Shown here piece after piece: positions 1-8,054 of a stretch of 51,359 bases of DNA (position 1 is the stretch's first letter; each line of letters opens with the position of its first letter). The DNA is from Lachnospiraceae bacterium (GTDB taxonomy: Bacteria > Bacillota > Clostridia > Lachnospirales > Lachnospiraceae). Below the pieces are notes generated by a model. That model was given only the letters and a program-made list of their open reading frames with translations. It made no database searches and had not been told where the DNA came from. The position numbers were made by a program, and so were the translations under genes. The DNA is taken from NCBI GenBank assembly GCA_017439665.1, contig JAFSIS010000033.1, positions 1 to 51,359 of the forward strand, read 5' to 3'.

Positions 1-1
1 G

Positions 2-262
2 AACAGAGAAAGCGGCTTTGGGCGATATGATGTGATCATGGAGCCAAAGAAAAAGGAACTGCCTGCCATCATCATGGAATTCAAGGTATTTAACAAGCGA
101 AGGGAAAAGAGCCTGGAAGAAACGGCAGAAGCTGCCCTTAAACAAATTGAAGAAAAGCAGTACGAAGAAACACTGATTTCAAGAGGGATCGAGGCAGAAC
201 GAATCAGAAAGTACGGTTTTGCTTTTCTGGGAAAAGAAGTGCTGATTGAGGAGAGAAGATAA
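2..262 (+). CDS. C-terminal end of a DUF1703-type AAA-ATPase-like/PD-(D/E)XK protein (5' cut by window edge)
   Basis: The reading frame is open from base 2, so the gene starts upstream of the window and only about 86 residues are seen. They align closely with the last residues of the complete protein at 2739-4412: both have NRESGFGRYD, then (I/E)EFKV, then an (E/T)RIRKYGFAF tail. This is the PDDEXK_9-like nuclease-fold end of the family, with D of GRYD and E-x-K of EFKV as the likely acidic/basic core. A start at the ATG at 38 would remove the D, so it is probably not a real start. The cellular role of the family is unknown. Its presence on both sides of the 2-epimerase gene suggests a duplication. 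Confidence 0.8.
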   Translation, partial: NRESGFGRYDVIMEPKKKELPAIIMEFKVFNKRREKSLEETAEAALKQIEEKQYEETLISRGIEAERIRKYGFAFLGKEVLIEERR

Positions 263-327
263 GTGTGGATTATCATTCAACGTAAGACAGGCAGAGGAAT
301 TCTAATTTAAAAAGGCAGGATGAGTTT

Positions 328-1464
328 ATGAAAGTTTTTGTGGTTTTTGGTACACGTCCGGAAGCAATTAAGATGTGTCCGTTGGTACTGGAATTAAAGA
401 AATATAATGATATAGAATGTATTGTCTGCCTTACCGGTCAGCATCGTGAAATGCTGGGGCAGGTTATGGAGGCTTTTCATATTCAGGAAGATTATAATCT
501 GGATATTATGAAGGACAGGCAGACGCTCACTTCTATTACAACAAGTATTCTGGAGAGGATGGAACCGTTGTTAAAAGAGGTGAAGCCGGATATTGTCCTC
601 GTACATGGAGATACGACTACCTCCTATGCAGCTGCTTTGGCGGCCTTTTACCAACAGATACCGGTTGGACATGTAGAAGCAGGTTTGCGAACCGGTGATA
701 TATATTCTCCTTTCCCGGAGGAAATGAACAGGCTCCTTACGGACAGGATATCCACCTACTATTTTGCACCTACTGAGAGCAATAGAAGAAATTTAGAGCG
801 TGAAGGAATCAGCAGAAATATTTTTGTTACAGGAAACACGGTGATTGATGCATTTGCTTATACGGTATCTCCTGGCTATCAGTTTCACGATAAAAAGCTT
901 GCCGCACTATTTGATACTCAGACCGGAGAGAAAAGTAAGATTGTGCTGATCACGGCTCATCGCAGAGAAAATTTGGGTGAACCATTAAGGAATATCTGTC
1001 AGGCAATTTATCGTTTGTCCAGGGAATATCCGGAGGCTGTTTTCGTCTATCCCGTACATCTTAATCCTATGGTAAGGGAAACTGTATGGGAGGTATTAGG
1101 AGAGATATCCAATATATTATTGATCGATCCCATTGATGTACTGGATATGCATAATCTGCTCTCACGCTGCTTTTTTGTTATGACTGACTCCGGTGGAATC
1201 CAGGAAGAGGCTCCCTCCTTTGGTAAACCGGTATTGGTAATGAGAACAGAAACGGAACGTCCCGAAGCAGTGAAGGCGGGAACCGTCCGGGTAGTCGGAG
1301 TAGAAGAGGAGAGGATATACCGGGAGGCCAAAAATCTTTTTGAGGATTCGGCAGAATATGATTTAATGGCACATGCAGTCAATCCCTATGGAGATGGACA
1401 GGCCAGCAAGAGGATTGCGAAGGTATTGTTGGAGCAAAGTGCACATAAAACAGCAGGGAAATAA
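328..1464 (+). CDS. wecB: UDP-N-acetylglucosamine 2-epimerase (non-hydrolysing)
   Basis: A 378-residue protein of normal family length that interconverts UDP-GlcNAc and UDP-ManNAc in the cytoplasm, supplying ManNAc units for wall teichoic acid linkage units or capsule. The N-terminal FGTRPEAIKM motif is intact. The residues known to be catalytic in the family fall at D95 (HGDTT), E117 (HVEAGLRTGD), E131 (FPEEMNR) and H211 (TAHRREN). DSGGIQEEAP near residue 285 is the UDP-binding loop. A purine-rich AAAGGCAGG lies 8 bases before the ATG. It stands between a DUF1703 end and a toxin-antitoxin pair. A second, decayed copy of its 3' end lies at 2568-2673. The symbol could equally be mnaA. Confidence 0.95.
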   Translation: MKVFVVFGTRPEAIKMCPLVLELKKYNDIECIVCLTGQHREMLGQVMEAFHIQEDYNLDIMKDRQTLTSITTSILERMEPLLKEVKPDIVLVHGDTTTSYAAALAAFYQQIPVGHVEAGLRTGDIYSPFPEEMNRLLTDRISTYYFAPTESNRRNLEREGISRNIFVTGNTVIDAFAYTVSPGYQFHDKKLAALFDTQTGEKSKIVLITAHRRENLGEPLRNICQAIYRLSREYPEAVFVYPVHLNPMVRETVWEVLGEISNILLIDPIDVLDMHNLLSRCFFVMTDSGGIQEEAPSFGKPVLVMRTETERPEAVKAGTVRVVGVEEERIYREAKNLFEDSAEYDLMAHAVNPYGDGQASKRIAKVLLEQSAHKTAGK

Positions 1465-1658
1465 ATTGTTTTATGTCATAACTCAACCGACAACAATCAA
1501 TGGGAAAATATCATAAATTGTAAGCTGATTTAGGTGACCATGGCTGTAGTTGTGCATATCGCTGAAAAATAAAATAATTTGATAGGGGTATTGACGTAAA
1601 GTAAAAAATCCCACAATATAGAACATATATTTGGGTGTGAATTATTTATATCTTACTG

Positions 1659-1664
1659 TATAAT
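1659..1664 (+). promoter_or_regulatory. Candidate -10 box of the toxin-antitoxin promoter
   Basis: A consensus TATAAT sits 25 bases before the ATG of the antitoxin gene. No good -35 hexamer lies 17 bases upstream. An alternative TTGACG at 1591-1596 has only a weak -10 partner. The rest of the 225-base AT-rich gap after wecB shows no clear terminator. Confidence 0.4.
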
Positions 1665-1689
1665 ATTATTGAGATAGGGGGGAGATAAG

Positions 1690-2121
1690 ATGGCAAATGT
1701 TTTTGATGTAGCAAAGTATATTCTTGAGAAAAAAGGCACTATGTCTACAATGAAATTACAGAAATTGTGTTATTATGCACAAGCATGGTCATTGGTTTGG
1801 GATGATACCCCTTTATTTAAGGAGGAATTTCAAGCTTGGGCTAATGGACCTGTTTGTAGAGAGCTGTTTTTAAAAACTCAAGGGAAATTTTCTGTTTCAG
1901 TTGATGATGAAACTGGTGGAGAAGGGAACTTGACAGATAATGAACGGGATACAATTGATAAAATATTAGAGCACTATGGAGATCATAATGCACAATGGCT
2001 TAGTCAGCTAACTCATATGGAAGATCCATGGAACGAAGCTCGTGTTGGTATTCCGAATGGTGTCGGATGTGATCGTGTGATAACAAAGGAAAGTATGGCA
2101 CTCTACTATGGCGGTCTCTAA
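1690..2121 (+). CDS. Panacea/SocA-domain (DUF4065-type) antitoxin
   Basis: A 143-residue protein with the start of the Panacea (PAD1, formerly DUF4065/SocA/GepA) domain: VAKYILEKKG, then MKLQKLCYYAQAWSL, then the FQAWANGPVCREL signature near residues 46-58. The C-terminal WNEAR motif is also typical. Panacea proteins are known antitoxins that neutralise very different toxins through this domain. A strong GGGGGGAG lies just upstream of the ATG, and the stop overlaps the next gene by 14 bases, the usual layout of an antitoxin-toxin pair. The gene is AT-richer than its neighbours and sits beside a decayed 2-epimerase copy, which suggests acquisition by transfer. The family call is good; the antitoxin role is inferred from family and layout. 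Confidence 0.82.
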   Translation: MANVFDVAKYILEKKGTMSTMKLQKLCYYAQAWSLVWDDTPLFKEEFQAWANGPVCRELFLKTQGKFSVSVDDETGGEGNLTDNERDTIDKILEHYGDHNAQWLSQLTHMEDPWNEARVGIPNGVGCDRVITKESMALYYGGL

Positions 2122-2569
2122 GAAAAAAGTCAAGCAGGAAAAAGAACCAAGAGGAAATAGTATTGTTCAGGGAGGAACTCCCGAACAATATTATTTGCAT
2201 CACCCTTCTTGGAACTTTTCAAGCTGTGATAAAGAAAAGTGGAGTTTGAACACAGCGGAAGTACATGAAATCTTTTGGAAAGAAATATTGCCACATCTTC
2301 AAGGATGGGAAACACAAACATGGAGGGAAATTTTAGTTAATTCCAAAAAGCAAAATCATTCCATAGAAGTTAGGAAGTTGAATAAAATAGCGGTGGACCG
2401 ACTTGGTGAATTATATATTGAAGCAGAATCTTTGATATCATTGAGATTAACAGCTACACACCGTGTATATGGGTATTTAAATGGAGCTGTTTTTAATATA
2501 TTGTGGATTGACCTGGAGCATGGTGATAATGTAATGTGTGTCTGTCGTTCATATAAGAAACATACCTAA
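2108..2569 (+). CDS. Putative toxin partner of the Panacea antitoxin, family unrecognised
   Basis: A 153-residue protein translated from an ATG inside the end of the antitoxin gene. The N-terminus is basic and low complexity (KKKVKQEKE). The middle contains a WNFSSCDKEKWSL stretch and a helical TWREI segment. The end has RVYGYLNGAVFNILWIDLEH, a pattern I associate with small toxin-like proteins found beside Panacea/SocA genes, though I cannot name the fold with certainty. Position, size and overlap support a toxin role. A RelE/ParE-like or other nuclease activity is possible but not shown. The stop codon lies directly on the junction with 2-epimerase remnant sequence, so the pair probably inserted into that copy. 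Confidence 0.6.
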   Translation: MAVSKKKVKQEKEPRGNSIVQGGTPEQYYLHHPSWNFSSCDKEKWSLNTAEVHEIFWKEILPHLQGWETQTWREILVNSKKQNHSIEVRKLNKIAVDRLGELYIEAESLISLRLTATHRVYGYLNGAVFNILWIDLEHGDNVMCVCRSYKKHT

Positions 2570-2673
2570 ACCAATATTGGTAATGAGAACAGAAACAGAG
2601 TATCTTGAAGCAGCGAAAACAGGGACTGTCTGGAGAGGCAGTTAAAGGCACAGCGGAAACGATTGTAAAATAA
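2568..2673 (+). pseudogene. Decayed 3' end of a second UDP-GlcNAc 2-epimerase gene
   Basis: Directly after the toxin stop, the sequence reads KPILVMRTETE, EAAKTGTV and then a stop. This matches KPVLVMRTETE, EAVKAGTV of the intact wecB (about residues 297-317), and the DNA matches well. After a gap and a frame change it reads GTAETIVK and stop at 2671-2673, which resembles the usual C-terminus of this family. About 50 internal residues are missing, as is everything upstream. It is a remnant of a second, diverged wecB copy whose 5' part is replaced by the toxin-antitoxin pair. Confidence 0.75.
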
Positions 2674-2675
2674 AC

Positions 2676-2727
2676 AATAAACCGTTATACTTACAAATAA
2701 ATGGGTGTAACGGTTTATTTCTTTTTC
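2676..2727 (+). terminator. Rho-independent terminator
   Basis: Arms at 2676-2690 and 2705-2719 pair over 15 bp with one G-U wobble, around a 14-base loop, followed by TCTTTTTC. It lies right after the stop of the 2-epimerase remnant, as expected for the original end of that gene, and 12 bases before the next start. Confidence 0.85.
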
Positions 2728-2738
2728 GGGAGGTTCGG

Positions 2739-4412
2739 ATGAAAAGGACAGTAGCTATAGGAATACAGGATTTTTCTAAAATAAGAGAAGGAAATTATTT
2801 TTATATAGATAAGACATCTTTTATTAAGGAATGGTGGGAAAGCGGAGATGATGTAACCTTAATCACCCGTCCCCGCCGTTTTGGCAAGACTTTAAATATG
2901 AATATGGTGGAAACTTTCTTTTCTGCAGAGTATGCCGGAAGGGGAGATCTGTTTGAGGGACTTTCTATATGGGAAGAGGAAAAATACCGGAAGCTTCAGG
3001 GAACCTGGCCGGTGATCAGCCTGTCTTTTGCGGGAATCAAAGAACCTACTTATGAAAAAACACTGTATCGTATTCGCCAGATTTTAATGAAGTTGTATGA
3101 AAAACATTTTTATCTGAGGGAAAAGGATGTTTTATCGAAAGAAGAAACGGTATATTTTGAACAGATGATGTACCATATGAACGAAATGGATGCACCGATG
3201 GCCTTATATCAGTTATCCGATTATTTACAGCGTTACTACGGTAAAAAAGTCATCATCCTTCTGGATGAATACGATACACCCATGCAGGAAGCCTATGCCA
3301 ACGGCTACTGGGAGGAGCTGGTTGCCTTCACCAGAAGTCTGTTTAATTCCACATTTAAGACGAATCCATATCTGCATCGTGGATTAATGACAGGAATTAC
3401 CAGGGTGAGCAGGGAATCCATATTTTCAGATCTGAACCACTTAAATGTGGTAACCACAACCTCCAATGAATATGCATCCTGCTTTGGTTTTACCCAGGAG
3501 GAGGTTCTGGCAGCCTTAGAGGAATTTGGAGTGAGAGAGGAAGAGGAAAAGGTAAGGTTCTGGTATGATGGATTTACCTTCGGAAAGATAACCGATATTT
3601 ATAATCCCTGGTCTATTTTGAACTATCTGGATAAAAAGGTATTCAGTGCCTATTGGGCAAACAGCAGTGCCAACACGCTGGTCAGCAATCTGCTTAAAGG
3701 GGCAAATCCGGATATTAAGAGTGAGTTTGAGGAGCTTTTACGGGGCAATGCCCTTCATAAGACGATAGATGAGCAGATCGTATATGACCAGCTTGGGCAG
3801 GATGAGAGTGCGATCTGGAGCCTGCTGGTAGCAGCCGGCTATCTGAAGCTGGAAAATGTGGTAATCTATGGATATACAGAGTGCGACATTCTGCTGACCA
3901 ATGAGGAAGTAAAGCTGATGTTCAGGAACATGGTCAGCGGATGGTTCAGAAAGCATCAGTACGAGTATAATTCCTTTATCAAGGCCCTGTTAAAGGGGGA
4001 TAAGAAGGCAATGAATGCATACATGAACAAGATTGCACTGGCAACCATCAGTTATTTTGATGCAGGAAGCCACCCCTCACAGGCTGAGCCGGAAAGATTT
4101 TACCATGGATTTGTACTGGGTCTGATGGTGGACTTGCGGGACAGGTATGTGATCACCTCCAACAGAGAGAGTGGATTTGGGCGTTATGATATTATGCTTA
4201 CGCCACTGAATGATCAGGATGATGCAATGATCATTGAATTCAAGGTTTATGATGCAGAGGACGAGAAGAGTCTGCAGGATACGGTGGAAAGTGCATTGAA
4301 GCAGATCAAGGATATGCATTATGAGGAGGAGCTTCTTACCCGGGGAATACCAACAGAGCGTATCCGTAAATACGGATTTGCCTTCGAGGGTAAGAGAGTA
4401 TTGATCGGATGA
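2739..4412 (+). CDS. AAA-ATPase-like / PD-(D/E)XK nuclease family protein (DUF1703)
   Basis: A 557-residue, full-length member of a family abundant in Lachnospiraceae and Bacteroidetes. The N-terminal AAA-ATPase-like domain begins with FYIDKTSFI and carries a Walker A-like RPRRFGKT at residues 44-51. A Walker B-like VIILLDEYDT follows at 171-180, and a conserved GITRVSRESIFSDLNN-type segment comes mid-protein. The C-terminal PDDEXK_9 domain has GRYDIM near 480 and IEFKV near 498. The role is unknown; it is often described as a putative mobile-element-associated or regulatory ATPase. It has its own start behind a terminator. It is paralogous to the fragment at 2-262. Confidence 0.9.
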   Translation: MKRTVAIGIQDFSKIREGNYFYIDKTSFIKEWWESGDDVTLITRPRRFGKTLNMNMVETFFSAEYAGRGDLFEGLSIWEEEKYRKLQGTWPVISLSFAGIKEPTYEKTLYRIRQILMKLYEKHFYLREKDVLSKEETVYFEQMMYHMNEMDAPMALYQLSDYLQRYYGKKVIILLDEYDTPMQEAYANGYWEELVAFTRSLFNSTFKTNPYLHRGLMTGITRVSRESIFSDLNHLNVVTTTSNEYASCFGFTQEEVLAALEEFGVREEEEKVRFWYDGFTFGKITDIYNPWSILNYLDKKVFSAYWANSSANTLVSNLLKGANPDIKSEFEELLRGNALHKTIDEQIVYDQLGQDESAIWSLLVAAGYLKLENVVIYGYTECDILLTNEEVKLMFRNMVSGWFRKHQYEYNSFIKALLKGDKKAMNAYMNKIALATISYFDAGSHPSQAEPERFYHGFVLGLMVDLRDRYVITSNRESGFGRYDIMLTPLNDQDDAMIIEFKVYDAEDEKSLQDTVESALKQIKDMHYEEELLTRGIPTERIRKYGFAFEGKRVLIG

Positions 4413-4414
4413 TT

Positions 4415-4443
4415 TTGGAGTGGAGAAACTGACAGAATATAAT
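4415..4443 (+). promoter_or_regulatory. Sigma-70-like promoter for the membrane-protein pair
   Basis: TTGGAG at 4415-4420, a 17-base spacer, and a perfect TATAAT at 4438-4443. The start codon at 4458 follows after a short leader with GAGGGAGAAGAAG. The leader would be very short, so this is a candidate only. Confidence 0.5.
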
Positions 4444-4457
4444 GAGGGAGAAGAAGA

Positions 4458-6116
4458 ATGTCAATTCAAAAGAAGAAAACAGCAGTTTATATTTTACTTA
4501 GCCTGGTGGTGATTGTACTGGCCTATTGGCCACATTTCCAAAAGGGAATTTGGGATGGATTTGATGAAGTGTTTCACTTTTACCGGATCCAGGGACTGGC
4601 GGATATGCTGAAAGAGGGTGTATTTCCGGTTAAACTGCATTTTACTCAATGCTATGGATACGGCTATGGTGTTGGTTACTTTTATGCCAATACCTTTTTA
4701 TATATCCCGGCATTATTAATAAATTTATGTGGTTTTTCTTTATTGGGTGCATATAAATTGTTTATGTTTTTGGTTTACTGTGCCATTTTTGGGGCAGGCT
4801 TCTATTCTGCCTGGAGATTGACAGGGAAGAGCGAACCGGAAGGGGCTTTTTTTGCCGCCACTTTTTTGTTATTTTCCGCAAGATTACTGCAGAGTGTTTT
4901 TCAGGCCATGTCTTTGGGCCAGACTTTATGCTTTATCTTTATTCCTCTGGCTGTTGCGGGAATGTACCTGTTTCTGGCCAGGGACGAATCTCCCATGATG
5001 TTGGTGGCCGGCTTTACAGGGGTGATTTTTTCCCATACGATTTCAGCATTTCTTTGCTTTTGCACCTGTTTATTTTTCTGTATATGGTATGTAAAGAAAT
5101 TGATTTTTAATCCCAAAAAACTCTTCACCCTGATTTGGGCAGTAGGAATAGTGACGGGAATCACCTCTGTTTTCTGGGTTCCCATGTTAGAACAGCTGAA
5201 AACTCAGTGGTTAAAAGTAAGAGCACCGTGGACGACTTCGGAGCAAAACGTAGAAAAATTTTCCGGTGTATTCGCCACATATTCATTGAGATATATGCTG
5301 GTTCTGCTTTTTGTAATCTGCCTTCTTCTATTATTGATTAATGCAGTGAAGTCTAAAAAAATACTTAAACCACACAAAGACTATGGCATACCCTTTTTTG
5401 TACTGTCAATATTTATGACGTGGCTGACGACTGCGTATCCCTTTTGGCATTTTATGAATTCTACTTTGGGAATAAAAATTATACAGACACCCCATCGTTT
5501 ATTTACCCCCGTGACGATTCTGATTATTTCCGGAATGGCAGTTTTATATCCTTTGGTAAATTGCAAAAAGGTTTTTAAACGGATCATTTTAGTCCTTGTA
5601 TGGGGAGTTGGAATTTTTTCATACTATCAGGATTATTCTGATCATTTTTTGAAGACAGATTATAATGAAATTAATGAAGTAATTGCAGGAACTGTTGCCG
5701 GATTGGGAGCGGGTGAAGAGTGGCTTCCTATAGAAACGGACAGGGAGGAAATGACAGAACCACTTATTGCTACTGATAATGAAGGAAATAAGGTACTCGG
5801 TGAAAAGACGAACAACAATACAGTATACCGGTTCACTGCCGACCTGAGTAAGGAATATTATGATATTCCCTATATCTGGTATCGGGGCTTTAAGGCTTCG
5901 GATGAGCAGGGCAATGTCTATGAGATTGGCCAAAGTAGGAAAACAGGGATGGTAATAGTACATATGCCCGAAGGGGGAGAAGGAAGTACGCTGATCACAA
6001 TTACTCATGGAAAGACTAAATGGGAGAAATTATCTTATCTCAGTACTCTGGGTGGAGTGGTGATGCTGGGAGGATACCTTTGGTTTGAGAAAAGAGGAAA
6101 AGGATATGTATCCTGA
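4458..6116 (+). CDS. Multi-pass membrane protein, 6-pyruvoyl-tetrahydropterin-synthase-related / YfhO-like GT-C type
   Basis: A 552-residue protein with an N-terminal membrane helix followed by WDGFDEVFHFYR, whose acidic residues in the first outer loop resemble those of GT-C glycosyltransferases. A YGYGYGVGYFYAN segment and about ten more hydrophobic segments follow. The last 150 residues form a soluble domain, then one final helix. This matches the family named PTPS-related membrane protein, which has nothing to do with pterin chemistry. The likely job is transfer of a sugar from a polyprenyl carrier outside the membrane; the substrate is unknown. The gene is AT-richer than the next one. 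It is followed 43 bases later by another membrane protein and probably forms an operon with it. Confidence 0.7.
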   Translation: MSIQKKKTAVYILLSLVVIVLAYWPHFQKGIWDGFDEVFHFYRIQGLADMLKEGVFPVKLHFTQCYGYGYGVGYFYANTFLYIPALLINLCGFSLLGAYKLFMFLVYCAIFGAGFYSAWRLTGKSEPEGAFFAATFLLFSARLLQSVFQAMSLGQTLCFIFIPLAVAGMYLFLARDESPMMLVAGFTGVIFSHTISAFLCFCTCLFFCIWYVKKLIFNPKKLFTLIWAVGIVTGITSVFWVPMLEQLKTQWLKVRAPWTTSEQNVEKFSGVFATYSLRYMLVLLFVICLLLLLINAVKSKKILKPHKDYGIPFFVLSIFMTWLTTAYPFWHFMNSTLGIKIIQTPHRLFTPVTILIISGMAVLYPLVNCKKVFKRIILVLVWGVGIFSYYQDYSDHFLKTDYNEINEVIAGTVAGLGAGEEWLPIETDREEMTEPLIATDNEGNKVLGEKTNNNTVYRFTADLSKEYYDIPYIWYRGFKASDEQGNVYEIGQSRKTGMVIVHMPEGGEGSTLITITHGKTKWEKLSYLSTLGGVVMLGGYLWFEKRGKGYVS

Positions 6117-6159
6117 TTAAAAAAGCCAAGTAATAAAGGATAAAAGGAGAAGTATAAAT

Positions 6160-8028
6160 ATGCCTGACAATAAACTGTTTACAGAAAAAATCAGAACAAT
6201 ATTTTCTCACAGATATGTTCAGAACAGCCTGTGTGTCCTGGGAGCCATCCTTACGGTGTTTTCCCTGACAGCTGAGCTGGCGATAAAAGAAGGGGAGCCT
6301 TGTATTACCAGCCATAATAATGTTTCGCAGCTGTCTTTTGTACTGGTACTTGCCTTTCTGTATAAATATTTTTCCACACAGGACAGGATCGGGTTGGAGA
6401 AACGTTTAAAAGGAGCTATGTGTGTACTTGCACTGCTTCTTTCCCTGCTGTATTTATTGGGGAAAAGCTATCATTCCTTCAATGAGTGGATTCTTTTTCT
6501 GGGTGGCTGGAAATGGACCTGGCGTGCATTGTTATTATGGCTGGGCCTTTTTCCCATCTATTATCTGGTACTCTCGATGATGCTGAAATTTTTGGAGCAG
6601 CACAGCGCCCTTTCGGATACGGTCGGCAGGGTTACCCGTTTTATTTTTGAGAAGCATCCGGTATTGATGACTATGGTGATCATCCTGATCTGTCAGCTGC
6701 CCTATCTGATCGCATTTAATCCCGGAACGGTTTCCTGGGATGGTGCATATCAGATGGGAGAGCTTATGGGAGATTTTGATCTGACCTGGCATCACCCGCC
6801 TTTTGTCACCTTTCTCTATGGATATTTTGTTAAACTGTCAAAGCATCTGGGCAATGATAATACAGGGATACTGATCTTCATTATTCTGCAGAGTCTGCTG
6901 TCTGCCTTTTCTTTCGGAACGGTATTCGGCTGCCTGAAAAAACTGAAGACTCCCTATTGGATGCGGTATGCACTCCTTGCTTTTTTTGCCCTTTTTACCG
7001 TGTGGCCGATCCATGCAATAACTATGATCAAGGATTCACTGTTTTATCCGTTAACGGTATTATATTTCTGCCTCTGCCTCAATGCGGTTCTGGAGCCGGA
7101 GATATTCTGGAAGAAAAAGCCAAATTACGTCTGGATATTGATCGTCGTTATTTTGATGTGTTTGATCAGACATAACGGAATGTATATGTTCCTGTTGTCC
7201 TTTCCCTTTATGGTTCTGCTTGCTCCCAAATGGAAAAAAATCGTGGGCCTTGTTCTTTTGCTGAGCATCGTCCTGACGGTAAATTACATTAATAATCATG
7301 TGTGGAGCTCCATGGGAGTGGGAACAAAAAATAAAAAAGAAGATACCTTTTCTGTTATGGTTCAGCAGTCAGCCAGATATGCACTTTACCACGGTGATGA
7401 AGTGACAGAAGAAGAGTATGCAGTATTAAATGAGGTGTTTGAATATGCTAATCTGCCGGAGGCCTATAATCCGGAGATCAGCGACCCGGTCAAGGATCAG
7501 CTGAAGGGAATCGTAAGATATATCTCCACCAATACGGAAGATTATCTTGAAGTATGGCTTCAGCAGGGCTTAAAGCATCCGGCTACTTATATCCAATCCT
7601 TTTTAAATGGGTGCTTTGGGTATTTTTATCCTGAGCGGGAAGAATTGAAGGAGGGATTGGGCTGGTATAGCAGTGCCCAGATCTACTCTCCTGAGCATTT
7701 TCAATTAACCTATTCTGAGTCAATGGCTGATCTGCGTCTGAATCTGGAGGAGCTTGCCTATACCCTGAGGGATATTCCCGGTGTGGGAATCCTCTACAGC
7801 TGTGGAATTTATACCTGGGGCTTATTGTTCGTGATCGCGGCCTTACTGGCTCTGAAAAACAAAAAACTGTTGATCCCCTGCCTGCCTGCGGCAATAAACG
7901 TTCTTGTATGTATGGCATCTCCGGTTAATGCGTATCTTCGTTATGCACTGCCTACCTTTGCCATGGTACCCGTATTGTTCTGCTGGATGGTTTACTGGAT
8001 AAAGGAAGAAAAAAATACCCAGGCCTAA
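6160..8028 (+). CDS. DUF6020-family multi-pass membrane protein
   Basis: A 622-residue protein with roughly a dozen membrane segments. The stretch FNPGTVSWDGAYQMG followed by WHHPPFVTFLYG (about residues 187-220) is the hallmark of DUF6020 proteins: an acidic residue after the PGT(V/L)S motif, then an HHPP motif. These resemble GT-C glycosyltransferases in topology, and a charged outer domain sits between about residues 390 and 540. The enzymatic role is unproven. GGAGAAGT lies upstream of the ATG. The stop codon lies in the loop of the terminator hairpin. Confidence 0.75.
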   Translation: MPDNKLFTEKIRTIFSHRYVQNSLCVLGAILTVFSLTAELAIKEGEPCITSHNNVSQLSFVLVLAFLYKYFSTQDRIGLEKRLKGAMCVLALLLSLLYLLGKSYHSFNEWILFLGGWKWTWRALLLWLGLFPIYYLVLSMMLKFLEQHSALSDTVGRVTRFIFEKHPVLMTMVIILICQLPYLIAFNPGTVSWDGAYQMGELMGDFDLTWHHPPFVTFLYGYFVKLSKHLGNDNTGILIFIILQSLLSAFSFGTVFGCLKKLKTPYWMRYALLAFFALFTVWPIHAITMIKDSLFYPLTVLYFCLCLNAVLEPEIFWKKKPNYVWILIVVILMCLIRHNGMYMFLLSFPFMVLLAPKWKKIVGLVLLLSIVLTVNYINNHVWSSMGVGTKNKKEDTFSVMVQQSARYALYHGDEVTEEEYAVLNEVFEYANLPEAYNPEISDPVKDQLKGIVRYISTNTEDYLEVWLQQGLKHPATYIQSFLNGCFGYFYPEREELKEGLGWYSSAQIYSPEHFQLTYSESMADLRLNLEELAYTLRDIPGVGILYSCGIYTWGLLFVIAALLALKNKKLLIPCLPAAINVLVCMASPVNAYLRYALPTFAMVPVLFCWMVYWIKEEKNTQA

Positions 8029-8040
8029 AGTGCCTGGGTA
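8016..8040. terminator. Hairpin terminator shared by convergent genes
   Basis: Arms TACCCAGGC (8016-8024) and GCCTGGGTA (8032-8040) pair perfectly around a 7-base loop that contains the forward stop codon. On the reverse strand the hairpin is followed by a seven-T run, so it is a good terminator for the reverse gene. Forward termination is weaker. Confidence 0.8.
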
Positions 8041-8054
8041 AAATAATATTTGCT

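Noticed and set aside
1047..1382. Open frame of 111 codons on the reverse strand inside wecB
   Set aside because: It lies fully within a strongly conserved gene and its translation has no recognisable domain; it is a shadow of the coding strand.
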